In this document: positions 17,649-27,459 of the stretch, one piece after another
Layout of the letters: the number at the start of each line of letters is the position of its first letter
Numbering within the stretch: the first letter of the stretch is position 1
Assembly: GCF_003353065.1 (NCBI RefSeq)
Contig: NZ_CP027806.1
Coordinates: forward strand, 2,996,501 to 3,060,500
Reading direction: 5' to 3'
DNA: 64,000 bases
Source of the DNA: Cyclonatronum proteinivorum
Lineage (GTDB): Bacteria; Bacteroidota; Rhodothermia; Balneolales; Cyclonatronaceae
Made by a program: the position numbers and the translations under genes
Notes under the pieces: generated by a model
The model's database searches: none
What the model was told of the DNA's origin: nothing
Seen by the model: the letters and a program-made list of their open reading frames with translations, nothing else

Positions 17649-17699
17649 ACAATTTATCCGGGTTTATCCGCTCGATTTCGAAGTATGGGCGCCCAACAC

Positions 17700-17786
17700 A
17701 AAAAAGCAAGGAGCTATGAGACCGATTTGGGAGGTGTGGAACCAGCTTTGCAGACAGTGATGCTCACGGAATTCCCCCCAAAAAAA
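17700..17786 (-). repeat. Interspersed repeat family A, copy 3 (right arm of inverted pair)
   Basis: Read on the minus strand it begins TTTTTTTGGGGGGAATTCCG, continues with TGAGCATCACTGTCTG and ends with CTCCTTGCTTTTTTG. It matches copy 2 and the other copies in reverse orientation. Confidence 0.62.
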
Positions 17787-17844
17787 TGAAACGGGACGTT
17801 GCGAAGGCGTTCGGTTCAGGGTGACCATGTATGCCCGAAAAATC

Positions 17845-17876
17845 AAAGGCTGCCTCCGGTGTGGGAGGCAGCCTTT
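17845..17876 (-). terminator. Intrinsic terminator of gcvP
   Basis: Perfect 13-bp arms AAAGGCTGCCTCC (17845-17857) and GGAGGCAGCCTTT (17864-17876) with a 6-nt loop. It lies 30 bp after the gcvP stop on the minus strand; only a short T-run follows. Confidence 0.8.
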
Positions 17877-17905
17877 GGATGTTCTGTTTCGTGCAAGCGT
17901 TGGGA

Positions 17906-20821
17906 CTACGCGCCGGCGGATTCTTCGAGGGTCGCCCGGCTTTCGTAGGTGCTCACATCGGGGCAGCTGCATACGAGGTTGCGGTCGCCGTAGGCGTCGT
18001 CGATGCGGGTTACGGTCGGCCAGTACTTGGATTCGCCCACCCACGGCAGCGGATAGGCGGCCTGCTGACGCGAATATTTGTGCGGCCACTCATCGCCGGT
18101 GACGAGTGGCGAAGTGTGCGGGGCCAGCTTGAGAGGGTTGTCGTCCTTATCAGCGCGGCCTTCGGAGATGTCGCGGATTTCGTTGCGGATGGCGATCATC
18201 ATGTCGCAGAAGCGGTCGAGCTCGGCGAGGGATTCGCTCTCGGTTGGCTCAATCATGATGGTACCGGCAACAGGGAACGACATGGTCGGGGCGTGATAGC
18301 CGAAGTCCATCATTCGCTTGGCGAGGTCAACGGCTTCGATGCCGCACTCCTGCTTGAATGGACGCAGCTCGATAATCATTTCGTGGGCTACGCGGCCGGT
18401 TTCGCCGGTGTAGAGCACGTCGTAATGGCCCGCAAGGCGCGCCTGAATGTAGTTGGCATTCAGGATCGCAAGCTTGGTCGCGTTCGTGAGCCCAACCGCG
18501 CCCATCATGCGGATGTAGGCGTAGGAAATCACGAGGATGCTCGCGCTCCCGTAAGGCGCTGCCGAAATGGCGGTTGTATTGGTCGGCGGGTTGTCGAGGG
18601 TGAAATGACCGGCTACAAAGGGCGCGAGATGCTTCGCTACGCCGATTGGACCCATGCCGGGACCGCCGCCGCCGTGCGGGATGCAGAAGGTTTTGTGCAG
18701 GTTAAGGTGACACACATCAGCCCCAATCAGACCGGGTGACGTAAGGCCTACCTGCGCGTTCATATTTGCGCCATCCATGTACACCTGACCGCCGCACTCG
18801 TGTATAATGTCGCATATCTCGCGAATGGCCGACTCAAACACACCGTGCGTTGACGGGTAGGTCACCATCAGCGCGGCAAGCTCGTCCTTGTGTTTAAGCG
18901 CCTTCTCCCGTAGGTCTTCTACATTGATGTTGCCATTGTCGTCGCACTTGGTGATGACGACCTTCATGCCTGCCATCACAGCACTTGCGGGGTTGGTGCC
19001 GTGTGCAGATGAGGGAATGATAGCGATGTTTCGGTGATGGTCACCGTTGGCCTGATGGTAGGCGCGGATGGCCATCAAACCGGCATACTCGCCCTGCGCA
19101 CCGGAATTCGGCTGCAGCGAAACTGTGTGAAAGCCTGTGATTTCAGACAGCCATTCAGTGAGTTCGTTCAGCATTTGTTTGTAGCCCAGCGCCTGATTCT
19201 GCGGCACAAACGGGTGCAGCGCGTTCACATTCGGCCAGCTCACGGGAATCATTTCCGTAGTCGCGTTGAGTTTCATGGTGCAGGAGCCCAGTGAAATCAT
19301 GGAGTGCACCAGCGAGAGGTCGCGGTTTTCGAGCCGCTTGAGGTAGCGCAACATCTCGTGCTCGCTGTGGTAGCGGTTGAAAACTTCATGCGTGAGGTAC
19401 GCACTCGTACGGTTCAGGGCTTCGGGGAAGCTCACGGTGATGTCATCCGCAGCGGTGTTGAGATCAAACTCTGCTGACTTGCCGAGTACGGTCGCGAAGA
19501 TATCGACGATCTGCGCCACATCTTCCGGCTCTTTTTTCTGATCGAAGGAGATACCGATGTGCGCACTTTCGAAGTAGCGGAAATTCACGCCCCTTGATTC
19601 GGCTTCCTTCAGAACGGCCTCGCGGAAATCGGCGGACTCAACTTCGATTTTGAGGGTGTCGAAATAGACTTCATTCAACTGACGCAGTCCAAGTCCTTTG
19701 AGACCTTTCTCTGCAAGTTTGGCAAGCCCGTGAATCCGACTCGCAATGCGTTTCAGCCCCTGTGGTCCGTGATAAACACCGTACGCACCGGCCATCACAG
19801 CCAACAGCACCTGCGCGGTACAGATATTGGAGGTCGCCTTCTCGCGTCGGATGTGCTGTTCGCGGGTTTGCAGCGCCATGCGATAGGCAGGCTTGCCGAG
19901 ACGATCTATGGATACGCCAATCATGCGGCCCGGCACCTGACGCTTGTTGGCTTCTTTGGTTGCAAAATACGCCGCGTGTGGTCCGCCGTAGCCCAGCGGA
20001 ATGCCGAAGCGCTGCGTGCTGCCGACTACAATATCGGCACCCATTTCACCGGGTGACTTGAGAAGGGTAAGGCTGAGAAGGTCTGCCGCAACGGTTACTT
20101 TAATGTCGTTGGCCGCCGCTTTTGCAATGGTGTCGCTGATGTCATGCACCGCACCATTTCCATCGGGATATTGCAGGATGATGCCGAAGTAGGATTCATC
20201 GGTTGGGTCAAATTCAGCGAGGGGCGCGATGTGCAGCTCAATGCCTATCGGCTCGGAGCGGGTCTTGAGAAGGTCGATCGTTTGCGGAAAACAGGTATCA
20301 GCTACGAACAGGCGCTCGGCTTTGCGGCGCTTACCCTTGCGGATGCCGTACATGGTACTCATAGCTTCTGCAGCGGCAGTTGCTTCATCAAGAAGCGATG
20401 CATTGGCAATTTCCATACCGGTGAGATCAATCACCATGGTCTGAAAGTTGATCAGGGCTTCGAGTCGTCCCTGCGCGATTTCCGCCTGATAGGGCGTGTA
20501 GGCCGTGTACCAGCCCGGATTTTCGAGAATGTTGCGCTGAATGACCGGCGGGGTCACGGTGTCGTAGTAGCCTAAGCCGATGTAGGTTTTGAAAAGCTTA
20601 TTCTGCGCCATGATCTTCCGGAATTCATCCAGAAAACCATGCTCACTCAGCGGCTCGGGCAGATCTAAAGGTTTGGTCAGTCGAATCGAATCAGGAATGG
20701 TTTGCTGAATCAGCTCATCCACAGACGAAACACCGATGACGTCAAGCATGTGTTTAACATCAGGCTCGGTGGCGCTGTTGTGCCGAAATTCAAATTTTTC
20801 GCGGTCAAAAAGTGCGTTCAT
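17906..20821 (-). CDS. gcvP: Glycine dehydrogenase (decarboxylating), P protein
   Basis: PLP enzyme of the glycine cleavage system. It decarboxylates glycine and passes the aminomethyl group to the lipoyl H protein. The 971-aa chain is the fused (homodimeric) form: N-terminal half about 1-450 and C-terminal half about 455-971. The PLP lysine is K710 in [15 protein letters not shown], followed by the glycine-rich loop GPGMGPI. Early segments such as YIGLGYY and [14 protein letters not shown] are typical. The ATG start gives a normal N-terminus. gcvT and gcvH are not adjacent. A strong terminator lies at 17845-17876. The 216-bp upstream spacer shows no glycine riboswitch that I can recognise. 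Confidence 0.96.
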   Translation of the reverse strand: MNALFDREKFEFRHNSATEPDVKHMLDVIGVSSVDELIQQTIPDSIRLTKPLDLPEPLSEHGFLDEFRKIMAQNKLFKTYIGLGYYDTVTPPVIQRNILENPGWYTAYTPYQAEIAQGRLEALINFQTMVIDLTGMEIANASLLDEATAAAEAMSTMYGIRKGKRRKAERLFVADTCFPQTIDLLKTRSEPIGIELHIAPLAEFDPTDESYFGIILQYPDGNGAVHDISDTIAKAAANDIKVTVAADLLSLTLLKSPGEMGADIVVGSTQRFGIPLGYGGPHAAYFATKEANKRQVPGRMIGVSIDRLGKPAYRMALQTREQHIRREKATSNICTAQVLLAVMAGAYGVYHGPQGLKRIASRIHGLAKLAEKGLKGLGLRQLNEVYFDTLKIEVESADFREAVLKEAESRGVNFRYFESAHIGISFDQKKEPEDVAQIVDIFATVLGKSAEFDLNTAADDITVSFPEALNRTSAYLTHEVFNRYHSEHEMLRYLKRLENRDLSLVHSMISLGSCTMKLNATTEMIPVSWPNVNALHPFVPQNQALGYKQMLNELTEWLSEITGFHTVSLQPNSGAQGEYAGLMAIRAYHQANGDHHRNIAIIPSSAHGTNPASAVMAGMKVVITKCDDNGNINVEDLREKALKHKDELAALMVTYPSTHGVFESAIREICDIIHECGGQVYMDGANMNAQVGLTSPGLIGADVCHLNLHKTFCIPHGGGGPGMGPIGVAKHLAPFVAGHFTLDNPPTNTTAISAAPYGSASILVISYAYIRMMGAVGLTNATKLAILNANYIQARLAGHYDVLYTGETGRVAHEMIIELRPFKQECGIEAVDLAKRMMDFGYHAPTMSFPVAGTIMIEPTESESLAELDRFCDMMIAIRNEIRDISEGRADKDDNPLKLAPHTSPLVTGDEWPHKYSRQQAAYPLPWVGESKYWPTVTRIDDAYGDRNLVCSCPDVSTYESRATLEESAGA

Positions 20822-21037
20822 AATAACAGGTTTGTTTCCTTAAATAATTGCTTAAAAAGTTCCTTGGCTCTGTGCTGATCTGCAACAAAACATGCTGATG
20901 AATGATTCAGCAAGGTATTTTCAAAATACGGATTTACGGCATGAATTCTTGATGTACGCCTTGGGCAAAACAAGCTTTCACACTTCATTTTCACATCTTC
21001 ATAGGGGCTGTTTGCGTCCCATAAAGTTAGGCAGAAA

Positions 21038-23017
21038 TCATGGCTCCCGTCCTTCCTGCACGCTGCGAAGCCACTCATTGTTGCTGCGGTTCACATCGGG
21101 CAGCTGACTGAAGGGATCGAGACGGATGTGATCAATTCTCTTGTTGGACTGATGCAGAAAAGTCCATTCTCTGGAGCGGTGCCAGATCTCGACCGGAAAG
21201 CGCAGGATTTCATCCGAGCCGTCGGCATAGGTAATGCGCATTACCACGGGCATGACCAGATCGCCGGGACTACTGATGGTGATAAATGCACCTTCATAAT
21301 TTTCATGGCTGTCCACGAAATCTTCCACTTCATCTATGGAAAGGTCAATCTGCCGGTTTTCGTAAAACCAGCCGCGCCAGAACCAGTCGAGATTTTCACC
21401 GGAGGCGTCATTCATCGTCCGGAAAAAATCAATCGGTGACGGATGCTTGTAGGCCCAGCGCTGAATGTAGGTGCGGAAGGCGAAATCGAAGACTTCTTCG
21501 CCAAGCACATAGTCACGAAGCATGAGAAGCCCCATCGCCGGCTTAAAGTACGAAACAAAGCCCAAATGCTGCGGATGGATGCGGTCCGAGTGCGTCATGA
21601 TCGGCTCCATGTTGGGATTGGTGAGCTGCGGCACGAACTGTTGCATGGAGCGGATCCAGGTCGGGAATTCGCCGTCGTTGAAGGCCTGCGTGCTCAAATG
21701 CCCGATGAAGGTCGTGAGCCCTTCATCCAGCCAAAACCATTTGCGCTCATTGCTGCCCACAATCATGGGAAACCAATTGTGCCCGATTTCGTGGTCGGTT
21801 ACGCCCCATAGGGAAGCACCGCCGCGGTTGTAGCCGCAAAAAGCAAGGCCGGGATATTCCATGCCGCCGACCACACCGGCCACGTTGATCATGTTATCCC
21901 AGGGGTATTCGAACCACATGTGCGAGTAGTGATGGACGCTTGCCTGCACAAACTCGGTCGAGCGGCCCCACATTTGGGGTCCGGCACTCTCCACCGGATA
22001 GAAGGACTGCGCCAGCACCCGGCGACCACTCGGCATTTCAATGCCCGCGGCGTCCCAGATGAAGCCACGGGAAGCAGCCCAGGCGACATCACGCGTGTTT
22101 TCCATGCGGAACTTCCAGGTCAGCTCTCCCCGCTGAACCGGACGCGTGTCAGGTCTTCCGATTTCATTCTGCGCGAGAATCATCACCGTTTCGTCTGAGG
22201 CCCGTGCCTGTTCGAGCCGGGATATTTGCCGGGCCGTGAGCACTTCCTCCGGATTAATGAGCGTACCGGAACCGGCCAACATGTAGTTCCAGGGCGCGGT
22301 GACATGAAACTCGATATCGCCAAAATTGCGGTAGAACTCACCCGCACCGAGATAGGGTCGGGTGTTCCAGCCGTTTTTCTCGTCATAGACCGCCATGTTG
22401 GGGTACCACTGCGCGATGGTGTACACCCAGCCATTGCGCAGCTCGATGCGGCCCATGCGGTCGGCGCCGTACTCCGGGATGCCGAAGGCGTAGGTGACCC
22501 GCACTTCAAGCTGTGCGCCGTTTCCGGCAAGGGGCTTCGCCAAATCGACCCGCATGCGGGTATCCAGAATGGTGAAGTCCGGCTCGTAGTGCTGTCCGTT
22601 GTGGATGATTTCCACTTTTTCGATTTCGTAACCCTGCGCAATGCCGCGTCCGGTGAATCGTCCGCCACCCGGAGGCGCGGTTAATGCCCCGCGGGAATCT
22701 TCCCGAAAAAGATTCTGCTCCAGCAACATCCACAGGAAAGCGAGCTCATCCGGACTGTTGTTGGTGTAGGTGATGTGCACCTCCCCGGAAATCCGGTGCC
22801 GTTCGGTATCAAGGCGCACATCAATAAAATAATCCGTGCGGTTGCTCCAGTAGCCGGCGGAAGGCGCCCCGCTTGCCATGCGGTTGGGCGGCATATTTTC
22901 CAGGGTGAGGGGCGCAAAAAGGGAGTGCAGGGTATTTTCAGACTGCGACAGAGCCGCAACCGGCATGAGCCAGATCAGACAGGTCAGAAGAATAAGATAC
23001 CGTACCGTTTTACTCAT
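21038..23017 (-). CDS. Secreted M1-family aminopeptidase-like metallopeptidase
   Basis: Gluzincin zinc metallopeptidase of family M1. A signal peptide covers residues 1-24 (ending PVAALS). The exopeptidase motif GGMEYPGLAF precedes the zinc site HEIGH at 409-413 with E410 as catalytic base, and the third ligand is E432 in WLDEGLTTF; this is the HEXXH-x18-E pattern. The C-terminal part is a short beta domain. At 659 aa it is one of the compact bacterial M1 proteins. It probably acts in the periplasm or outside, releasing N-terminal residues from peptides. It is downstream of M42 peptidase and acyl-CoA synthetase genes on the same strand but behind a terminator. Confidence 0.92.
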   Translation of the reverse strand: MSKTVRYLILLTCLIWLMPVAALSQSENTLHSLFAPLTLENMPPNRMASGAPSAGYWSNRTDYFIDVRLDTERHRISGEVHITYTNNSPDELAFLWMLLEQNLFREDSRGALTAPPGGGRFTGRGIAQGYEIEKVEIIHNGQHYEPDFTILDTRMRVDLAKPLAGNGAQLEVRVTYAFGIPEYGADRMGRIELRNGWVYTIAQWYPNMAVYDEKNGWNTRPYLGAGEFYRNFGDIEFHVTAPWNYMLAGSGTLINPEEVLTARQISRLEQARASDETVMILAQNEIGRPDTRPVQRGELTWKFRMENTRDVAWAASRGFIWDAAGIEMPSGRRVLAQSFYPVESAGPQMWGRSTEFVQASVHHYSHMWFEYPWDNMINVAGVVGGMEYPGLAFCGYNRGGASLWGVTDHEIGHNWFPMIVGSNERKWFWLDEGLTTFIGHLSTQAFNDGEFPTWIRSMQQFVPQLTNPNMEPIMTHSDRIHPQHLGFVSYFKPAMGLLMLRDYVLGEEVFDFAFRTYIQRWAYKHPSPIDFFRTMNDASGENLDWFWRGWFYENRQIDLSIDEVEDFVDSHENYEGAFITISSPGDLVMPVVMRITYADGSDEILRFPVEIWHRSREWTFLHQSNKRIDHIRLDPFSQLPDVNRSNNEWLRSVQEGREP

Positions 23018-23076
23018 AAGAGGCTGTAGTTTTTCCGTTTAGAGGAATCCGCAGGAAAGGCGGCGGGTAAAAATAA

Positions 23077-23100
23077 CAAAAGCCCGGAAGCGGGCTTTTG
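23077..23100 (-). terminator. Intrinsic terminator after the M42 peptidase gene
   Basis: Perfect 10-bp arms CAAAAGCCCG (23077-23086) and CGGGCTTTTG (23091-23100) with a GAAG tetraloop, followed on the minus strand by a T-rich tract. It lies 18 bp past the stop of the gene at 23119. Confidence 0.85.
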
Positions 23101-23118
23101 CGTGCTGCGAAAGATGTT

Positions 23119-24189
23119 TCAGAAGAGGCGGAAGCTGTGCCGGGCTTCCAGCTTGCGCACGAAGGCAGCCATGAGGTCGGCCACGCCCTGCACATCGCCG
23201 AGGTGCACCATTTCCGCGGGGGAGTGCATGTAGCGCAGCGGCGTTGAAACGAGCGCAGACGGAATCCCGCTTCGGTTATGGAAAATGCTGTCGGTGTCTG
23301 TGCCCGTGCGGATACCCGAGGCTTCGTGCTGCACCGCAATGCCCGCGTCTGCAGCCGCCTGCACCAACAGTTCGACCACCTTCCGCTGATTCGCCGTGCC
23401 GTGCGTCACGGCCGGACCTGCGCCGAGTTTTACGCTGCCGTGCTCCTTGGGATTGATACCGGGACTGTCGATTGCGTGGGTAACATCGGTCACCAGCGCG
23501 ACGTCCGGCTGCAGGCGGTAACTCATCATCCGCGCACCGTATCCGCCAATTTCTTCCTGCACCGCATTCACCACAACGACATTCACCTTAAGCTGATCGC
23601 GGACCGTGGCAAGCTGTTCGAGCGCATTCGCCACAATGAAGCCGCCGATACGGTTGTCAATAGCACGGGCAACGAGCAGCTCGTCAGAGAAAAACTCGGG
23701 CTCATCCACGTAGGTAATAGGGTCGCCAATCTGCACCATTTCGAGGGCTTCGTCGCGGGAAGTCGCGCCTATATCCACGAACAAATCCTTCCAGCCGGGC
23801 GCCTTAGTATCAGTACGGTCCTGCAGGTGAATCGCCGTACTGCCGATGAGTCCGCGGACCACACCTTTCGCCGCGTGAATCGAAACCCGCCGTGCCCGCG
23901 CAATCGCCGGATCGCTGCCGCCAATCCGGCTGATGTACACAAAGCCCTTGTCGTCGATGTGCTGCACCACCATGCCGATTTCGTCGGCATGAGCTTCGAG
24001 CATCACAGTAATGGCGTCAGGGTTGACATCCAGAAAGGCCGCCGCCGAGCCGTACGCGTCCACGAGCGTACGGTCGGCAATGCCCTTCACATAATCGAGC
24101 CAGACCTGCTGCCCCGCCGACTCATATCCGGTCGGGCTCGGCGTGCACAGCAGGGATTCCAGAAAATCAAGTTTCTCAGGTGAGAGCAT
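23119..24189 (-). CDS. M42-family metallo-aminopeptidase
   Basis: Cytoplasmic di-metal aminopeptidase of family M42 (glutamyl aminopeptidase / tetrahedral aminopeptidase group). Metal-site motifs are visible: EAHADEIGM (His and Asp of the first metal plus the following acidic pair), ARAIDNRIGG (bridging Asp) and VQEEIGGYGA (catalytic Glu and metal Glu). TDVTHAID and the C-terminal RYMHSPAEMVHL also match. The 356-aa length is normal and there is no signal peptide. The function is probably final peptide breakdown in the cell, complementing the secreted M14 and M1 enzymes nearby. It lies 33 bp downstream of the acyl-CoA synthetase gene and may be co-transcribed. Confidence 0.93.
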   Translation of the reverse strand: MLSPEKLDFLESLLCTPSPTGYESAGQQVWLDYVKGIADRTLVDAYGSAAAFLDVNPDAITVMLEAHADEIGMVVQHIDDKGFVYISRIGGSDPAIARARRVSIHAAKGVVRGLIGSTAIHLQDRTDTKAPGWKDLFVDIGATSRDEALEMVQIGDPITYVDEPEFFSDELLVARAIDNRIGGFIVANALEQLATVRDQLKVNVVVVNAVQEEIGGYGARMMSYRLQPDVALVTDVTHAIDSPGINPKEHGSVKLGAGPAVTHGTANQRKVVELLVQAAADAGIAVQHEASGIRTGTDTDSIFHNRSGIPSALVSTPLRYMHSPAEMVHLGDVQGVADLMAAFVRKLEARHSFRLF

Positions 24190-24222
24190 GAGATAAAAAT
24201 GAGGTGAAAAAGATCAGGAAGC

Positions 24223-26109
24223 TTACGGCTGATCGTCAGCGTAGATGGAAGCAATCAGGTCGGCATACTGCTTTTCGAGCACCTTACGCTTCACTTTCAT
24301 GGTGGGCGTAAGAATGCCGTTTTCCACCGTGAATGGCTCCTGAATGAGGCGGAACTGACGCACTTTTTCATGCGAAGCCAGTTTCTTGTTGATGGTCTTC
24401 AGCTCGCGGTCGAAGAGCTTCTTCACTTCATCCATCTCCATAACTTCCTCATCCTTGCCCGGCGCAGCGATGTTGTTTGCCTTGAGATAGCCGCGCAGCG
24501 CCTCAAAATCGGGCACGATCAGCGCCGCCATATACTGTTGCGCTTCCCCAACTACAACCGCCTGATCTGCATAAAGGATGGTTTTGATGCTGTCTTCAAT
24601 AGGACCCGGATAAATATTTTTACCACCCGCATTCACGATCATGTGCTTGAGACGATCGGTGATTTGCAGGTAGCCATCCACGAAACGTCCGATATCGCCA
24701 GTATGGAACCAGCCGTCGGCATCGATCACTTCCTCCGTTTCCTTCTTTTTGTTGTAATAGCCCTGCATCACGTTCGGACCCTTACACAGGATCTCGCCTT
24801 CATCACTGCTGAGTGAACTTGGATAACTGTCACCGCTGAGCTGCGCGATAACCTTGCCATCGCTCACACGCTGAATGCCCACGGTCACACCGGGAATTAC
24901 GTGACCTACCGTGCCGTAGCGCTCGGCCCCGACCGGGTTCACGTTCATCACCGGTGAAGTCTCGGTGAGGCCGTAGCCCTCGGTAATCCGCAGACCCGCG
25001 GCCTGGAAAAACAGCCCGATTTCGGATGGCAGCGCCGCACCGCCGGATACAAACAGGCGTACGCGTCCGCCGGTACGATCCTTCAGCTTGTCAAAAATAA
25101 GTTTGTCCGCAATTTTCTTTTGCAGCTTCACCAGCGGACTGTTCGATGTGATGGACTTCTTGCCCACGCCAATCCCCCAGTTAAACAGCCCCTGCTTCAG
25201 AGATGAACCCGCCTGCACATTTTTGAGCACGATGTTGTACATCTTCTCAAACAAACGCGGCACAGAAATCACCACGGTCGGGCGCGCCTCGGTCAGGTTC
25301 TTGGAAACCGTATCAACGCTTTCGGCATAAAAAATCTCAGCGCCACCGGCAAGCATGGCGTAGTAGCCGGCCACCCGCTCAAAGGCGTGGCACAGCGGCA
25401 GGAAGGAAAGCGTGCGATCCTCCATCCCTATCGTAATAATTTTATGGGCTGCCTTCACATTGCTGATTATGTTGTTGTTCGAAAGCATCACACCTTTCGG
25501 ATTTCCGGTCGTGCCGGATGTATAAATAAAGGTGCTCAAATCGCTTGCGGTAACAGACTTCAGGGTTTCCGCGATTTTGTCTGCCAGCTCAGGATATTTC
25601 TGCCGGCCTTGTTCAATGACATCCTCATACATCAAAACGCCGCCTTCTTCAATCATCTTCTCATTGCGCGGGCGGTCGAAGGCAACAAGCTGTTTGACCG
25701 ACTTCATGTTGGCCTTTACCTGCACGGCCTTCTTAAGCTGAATACCGGTCGAGACGAAGAAAATCTTCGAACCGCTATCGTTGATAATGTACTCCACTTG
25801 CTCAGCCGGCAGGGTCGCATACAACGAAACATTCACACCGCCAATAATCTGACCGGCAAAATCCGTAACCGCCCACTCATAGCGATTTTCACTCAGAATT
25901 GCGAAGCGGTCTCCTTTCTTCAGGCCCGCATCCATCATGTAAGCTGCAAGCGCGTACACATCCTTGGTGAATTTATCCCACTTAATTTCCTGGTAAGGTT
26001 CGTTAGAGCCGGGCTTAAAAGCATAAGCTGTTTTATTCTTTCCCTTCATTTTCAGGGAAAGCTCATAAAACAGCTCCGGAACGGTGTTGAAGTCAACTAT
26101 GGTAGGCAT
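24223..26109 (-). CDS. Long-chain fatty-acid-CoA ligase (AMP-binding)
   Basis: ANL-superfamily enzyme that activates fatty acids to acyl-CoA through acyl-AMP. The AMP-binding P-loop YTSGTTGNPKG is near residues 193-203. The A5 motif YGLTETSPV is near 376-384, the hinge ITDRLKHMIVNAGGKNI is near 494-510, and PTMKVKR near the C-terminus contains the catalytic lysine region. At 628 aa it matches the bacterial FAA1-like long-chain synthetases rather than the shorter FadD. It starts at ATG 26109. The following M42 gene begins 33 bp after its stop. The 610-bp upstream region has no gene but includes one repeat A copy. Confidence 0.93.
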   Translation of the reverse strand: MPTIVDFNTVPELFYELSLKMKGKNKTAYAFKPGSNEPYQEIKWDKFTKDVYALAAYMMDAGLKKGDRFAILSENRYEWAVTDFAGQIIGGVNVSLYATLPAEQVEYIINDSGSKIFFVSTGIQLKKAVQVKANMKSVKQLVAFDRPRNEKMIEEGGVLMYEDVIEQGRQKYPELADKIAETLKSVTASDLSTFIYTSGTTGNPKGVMLSNNNIISNVKAAHKIITIGMEDRTLSFLPLCHAFERVAGYYAMLAGGAEIFYAESVDTVSKNLTEARPTVVISVPRLFEKMYNIVLKNVQAGSSLKQGLFNWGIGVGKKSITSNSPLVKLQKKIADKLIFDKLKDRTGGRVRLFVSGGAALPSEIGLFFQAAGLRITEGYGLTETSPVMNVNPVGAERYGTVGHVIPGVTVGIQRVSDGKVIAQLSGDSYPSSLSSDEGEILCKGPNVMQGYYNKKKETEEVIDADGWFHTGDIGRFVDGYLQITDRLKHMIVNAGGKNIYPGPIEDSIKTILYADQAVVVGEAQQYMAALIVPDFEALRGYLKANNIAAPGKDEEVMEMDEVKKLFDRELKTINKKLASHEKVRQFRLIQEPFTVENGILTPTMKVKRKVLEKQYADLIASIYADDQP

Positions 26110-26720
26110 ATTCGGTCGGGTTTAGGTTCAAATAGTACTGTAAGGGGTAGCGCAGGATCAGCGGCGCCGGATTTTCCGTAACTTTTCAAGATACCTTAAA
26201 ATGCGCTAAAAAGCTGATTTTACAAAATACGCAATCCGCCCGATAATCCTTGTTTTAAAGCCTGTAAAGCGCTTTTGTGGCATTAGTAATTACCGCGGTA
26301 TGTTGTATTTTGAAATGCTGATATCAGCCGGAAATTCAAAAAGCCGGCTTTTGAAAGACATTGCACACCAAAGGCAACAGAGCGCACTTTCATTCCGGAA
26401 CGCCCGGCAATTGGTCACCCTTTTTCAACCTAATGTTAGATACTGACCCTTACGAAACATGAGCCGCAGCACATCGCATTTTACCCGCAAAGCCTTCCTG
26501 AGCCCGCTGTTGAAGCATGTCCGCTCTGTGTTTTTTTGGGGAAAACTCCGTGGGCATCACTGTTTTTCGAGCCATTCAGCCGCTCCCAAACCTACGGCAA
26601 ATCCCTTGCTTTTTTTATTTGCGCCCGAAAAATGAAAACTTATCCCAACACATGCACAAATCCGGATAAGCTTTTCTTAAATTCTTTCAACCCGCTTTCA
26701 AACCCAATTCAATAATAGTT
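26110..26720. other. 611-bp spacer between acyl-CoA synthetase and fur
   Basis: Divergent intergenic region. Apart from repeat A copy 4 (26531-26616) I see nothing recognisable: no tRNA shape and no ORF with protein-like composition. Promoters for both genes should lie here. Confidence 0.6.
26531..26616 (+). repeat. Interspersed repeat family A, copy 4
   Basis: Solo copy: TTTTTTTGGGGAAAACTCCG, then TGGGCATCACTGTTTTTCGA, then CCCAAACCTACGGCAAATCC and CTTGCTTTTTTT. Very close to copy 5 at 38703 over both end blocks, with a diverged centre. Confidence 0.72.
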
Positions 26721-27221
26721 ATGGCAACACCCGCTTTACAGGAAACCATCAACGAAGTCAAAGAAATCTTCCGGGAGTACCTTAAAAACAACGGACACCG
26801 GCAAACCCCCGAGCGCTTTATGGTGCTCGAAGAAGTTTACAAAAGCGACGGACACTTCGACGCCGACGACATGTTTTTCAAAATGAAGGATACCGGCTAC
26901 CGGGTTTCGCGGGCAACGGTGTACAACACGCTCGACCTCCTGGTTGAATGCGGACTCGTACAGCGGCATCAGTTCAGGCAAAATCAGTCCTACTATGAGC
27001 GGGCCTACGCCTACCGGCAGCACGATCACATCATCTGCGACGAATGCGGCGCCATCATGGAATTCTGCGACCCGCGCATCTTCGAAATCCAAAGCCTGAT
27101 ACAGCGCCTGCACGACTTCGACATCAGCGGACACTCCCTGCACTTCTACGGCAAATGCAACAACCCCGACACCTGCGACCGCAAACCCGATCTCAAGCTT
27201 AAGGAGCCGCGAAAGGAGTAA
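26721..27221 (+). CDS. fur: Fur-family transcriptional regulator
   Basis: Metal-responsive repressor of 166 aa. The N-terminal winged helix carries RQTPERFMVLEEVY and SRATVYNTLDLLVECGLV (recognition helix). The dimerisation domain has HDHIICDECGAIMEF with HDH metal ligands and the CxxC pair, and a second pair of cysteines in CNNPDTCDRK near the C-terminus, which together could form the structural zinc site. It could be Fur, or a PerR/Zur-type member; the sequence does not settle the metal. The ATG at 26721 fits the family N-terminus. It stands alone, so its targets are not indicated by neighbours. Confidence 0.88.
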   Translation: MATPALQETINEVKEIFREYLKNNGHRQTPERFMVLEEVYKSDGHFDADDMFFKMKDTGYRVSRATVYNTLDLLVECGLVQRHQFRQNQSYYERAYAYRQHDHIICDECGAIMEFCDPRIFEIQSLIQRLHDFDISGHSLHFYGKCNNPDTCDRKPDLKLKEPRKE

Positions 27222-27459
27222 AGGGAGCTGTTTTTTGGGTCGCACACGATTTTAACCAACTACTTTCTGACTTGGGTTTGTTTTGCGGGTACTCAACAAT
27301 TATTTGCCAAAGCACCTTATTTATTTCATCAGACAATTTCGTGATCAGCCTGTCCCCACTAACGCTGTTTGATCTTTAATACGCTACCTTGCAATACTTA
27401 AGCACTTTAGTAACCCATGATGTAAGGCCGACTTAAATAGCTCAACAGCTTTGATTTCC

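Larger units (their letters stand above)
17290..17844. other. 555-bp non-coding spacer with an inverted repeat pair
   Basis: No convincing gene is seen. It contains repeat A copies in inverted orientation (17431-17513 and 17700-17786) and, between them, a REP-like hairpin region at 17620-17648. Short frames here are translations of the repeats. Confidence 0.6.

Noticed and set aside
17664-18089. 141-aa minus-strand frame
   Set aside because: Part overlaps gcvP in another frame and part is a translation of repeat A copy 3.
20822-21037. Glycine riboswitch before gcvP
   Set aside because: No glycine aptamer core is recognisable in the 216-bp spacer.
20818-21078. 86-aa minus-strand frame just upstream of gcvP
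   Set aside because: It overlaps the starts of gcvP and of the M1 peptidase gene's 3' end, has no motif and a composition unlike neighbouring proteins. Treated as spacer.
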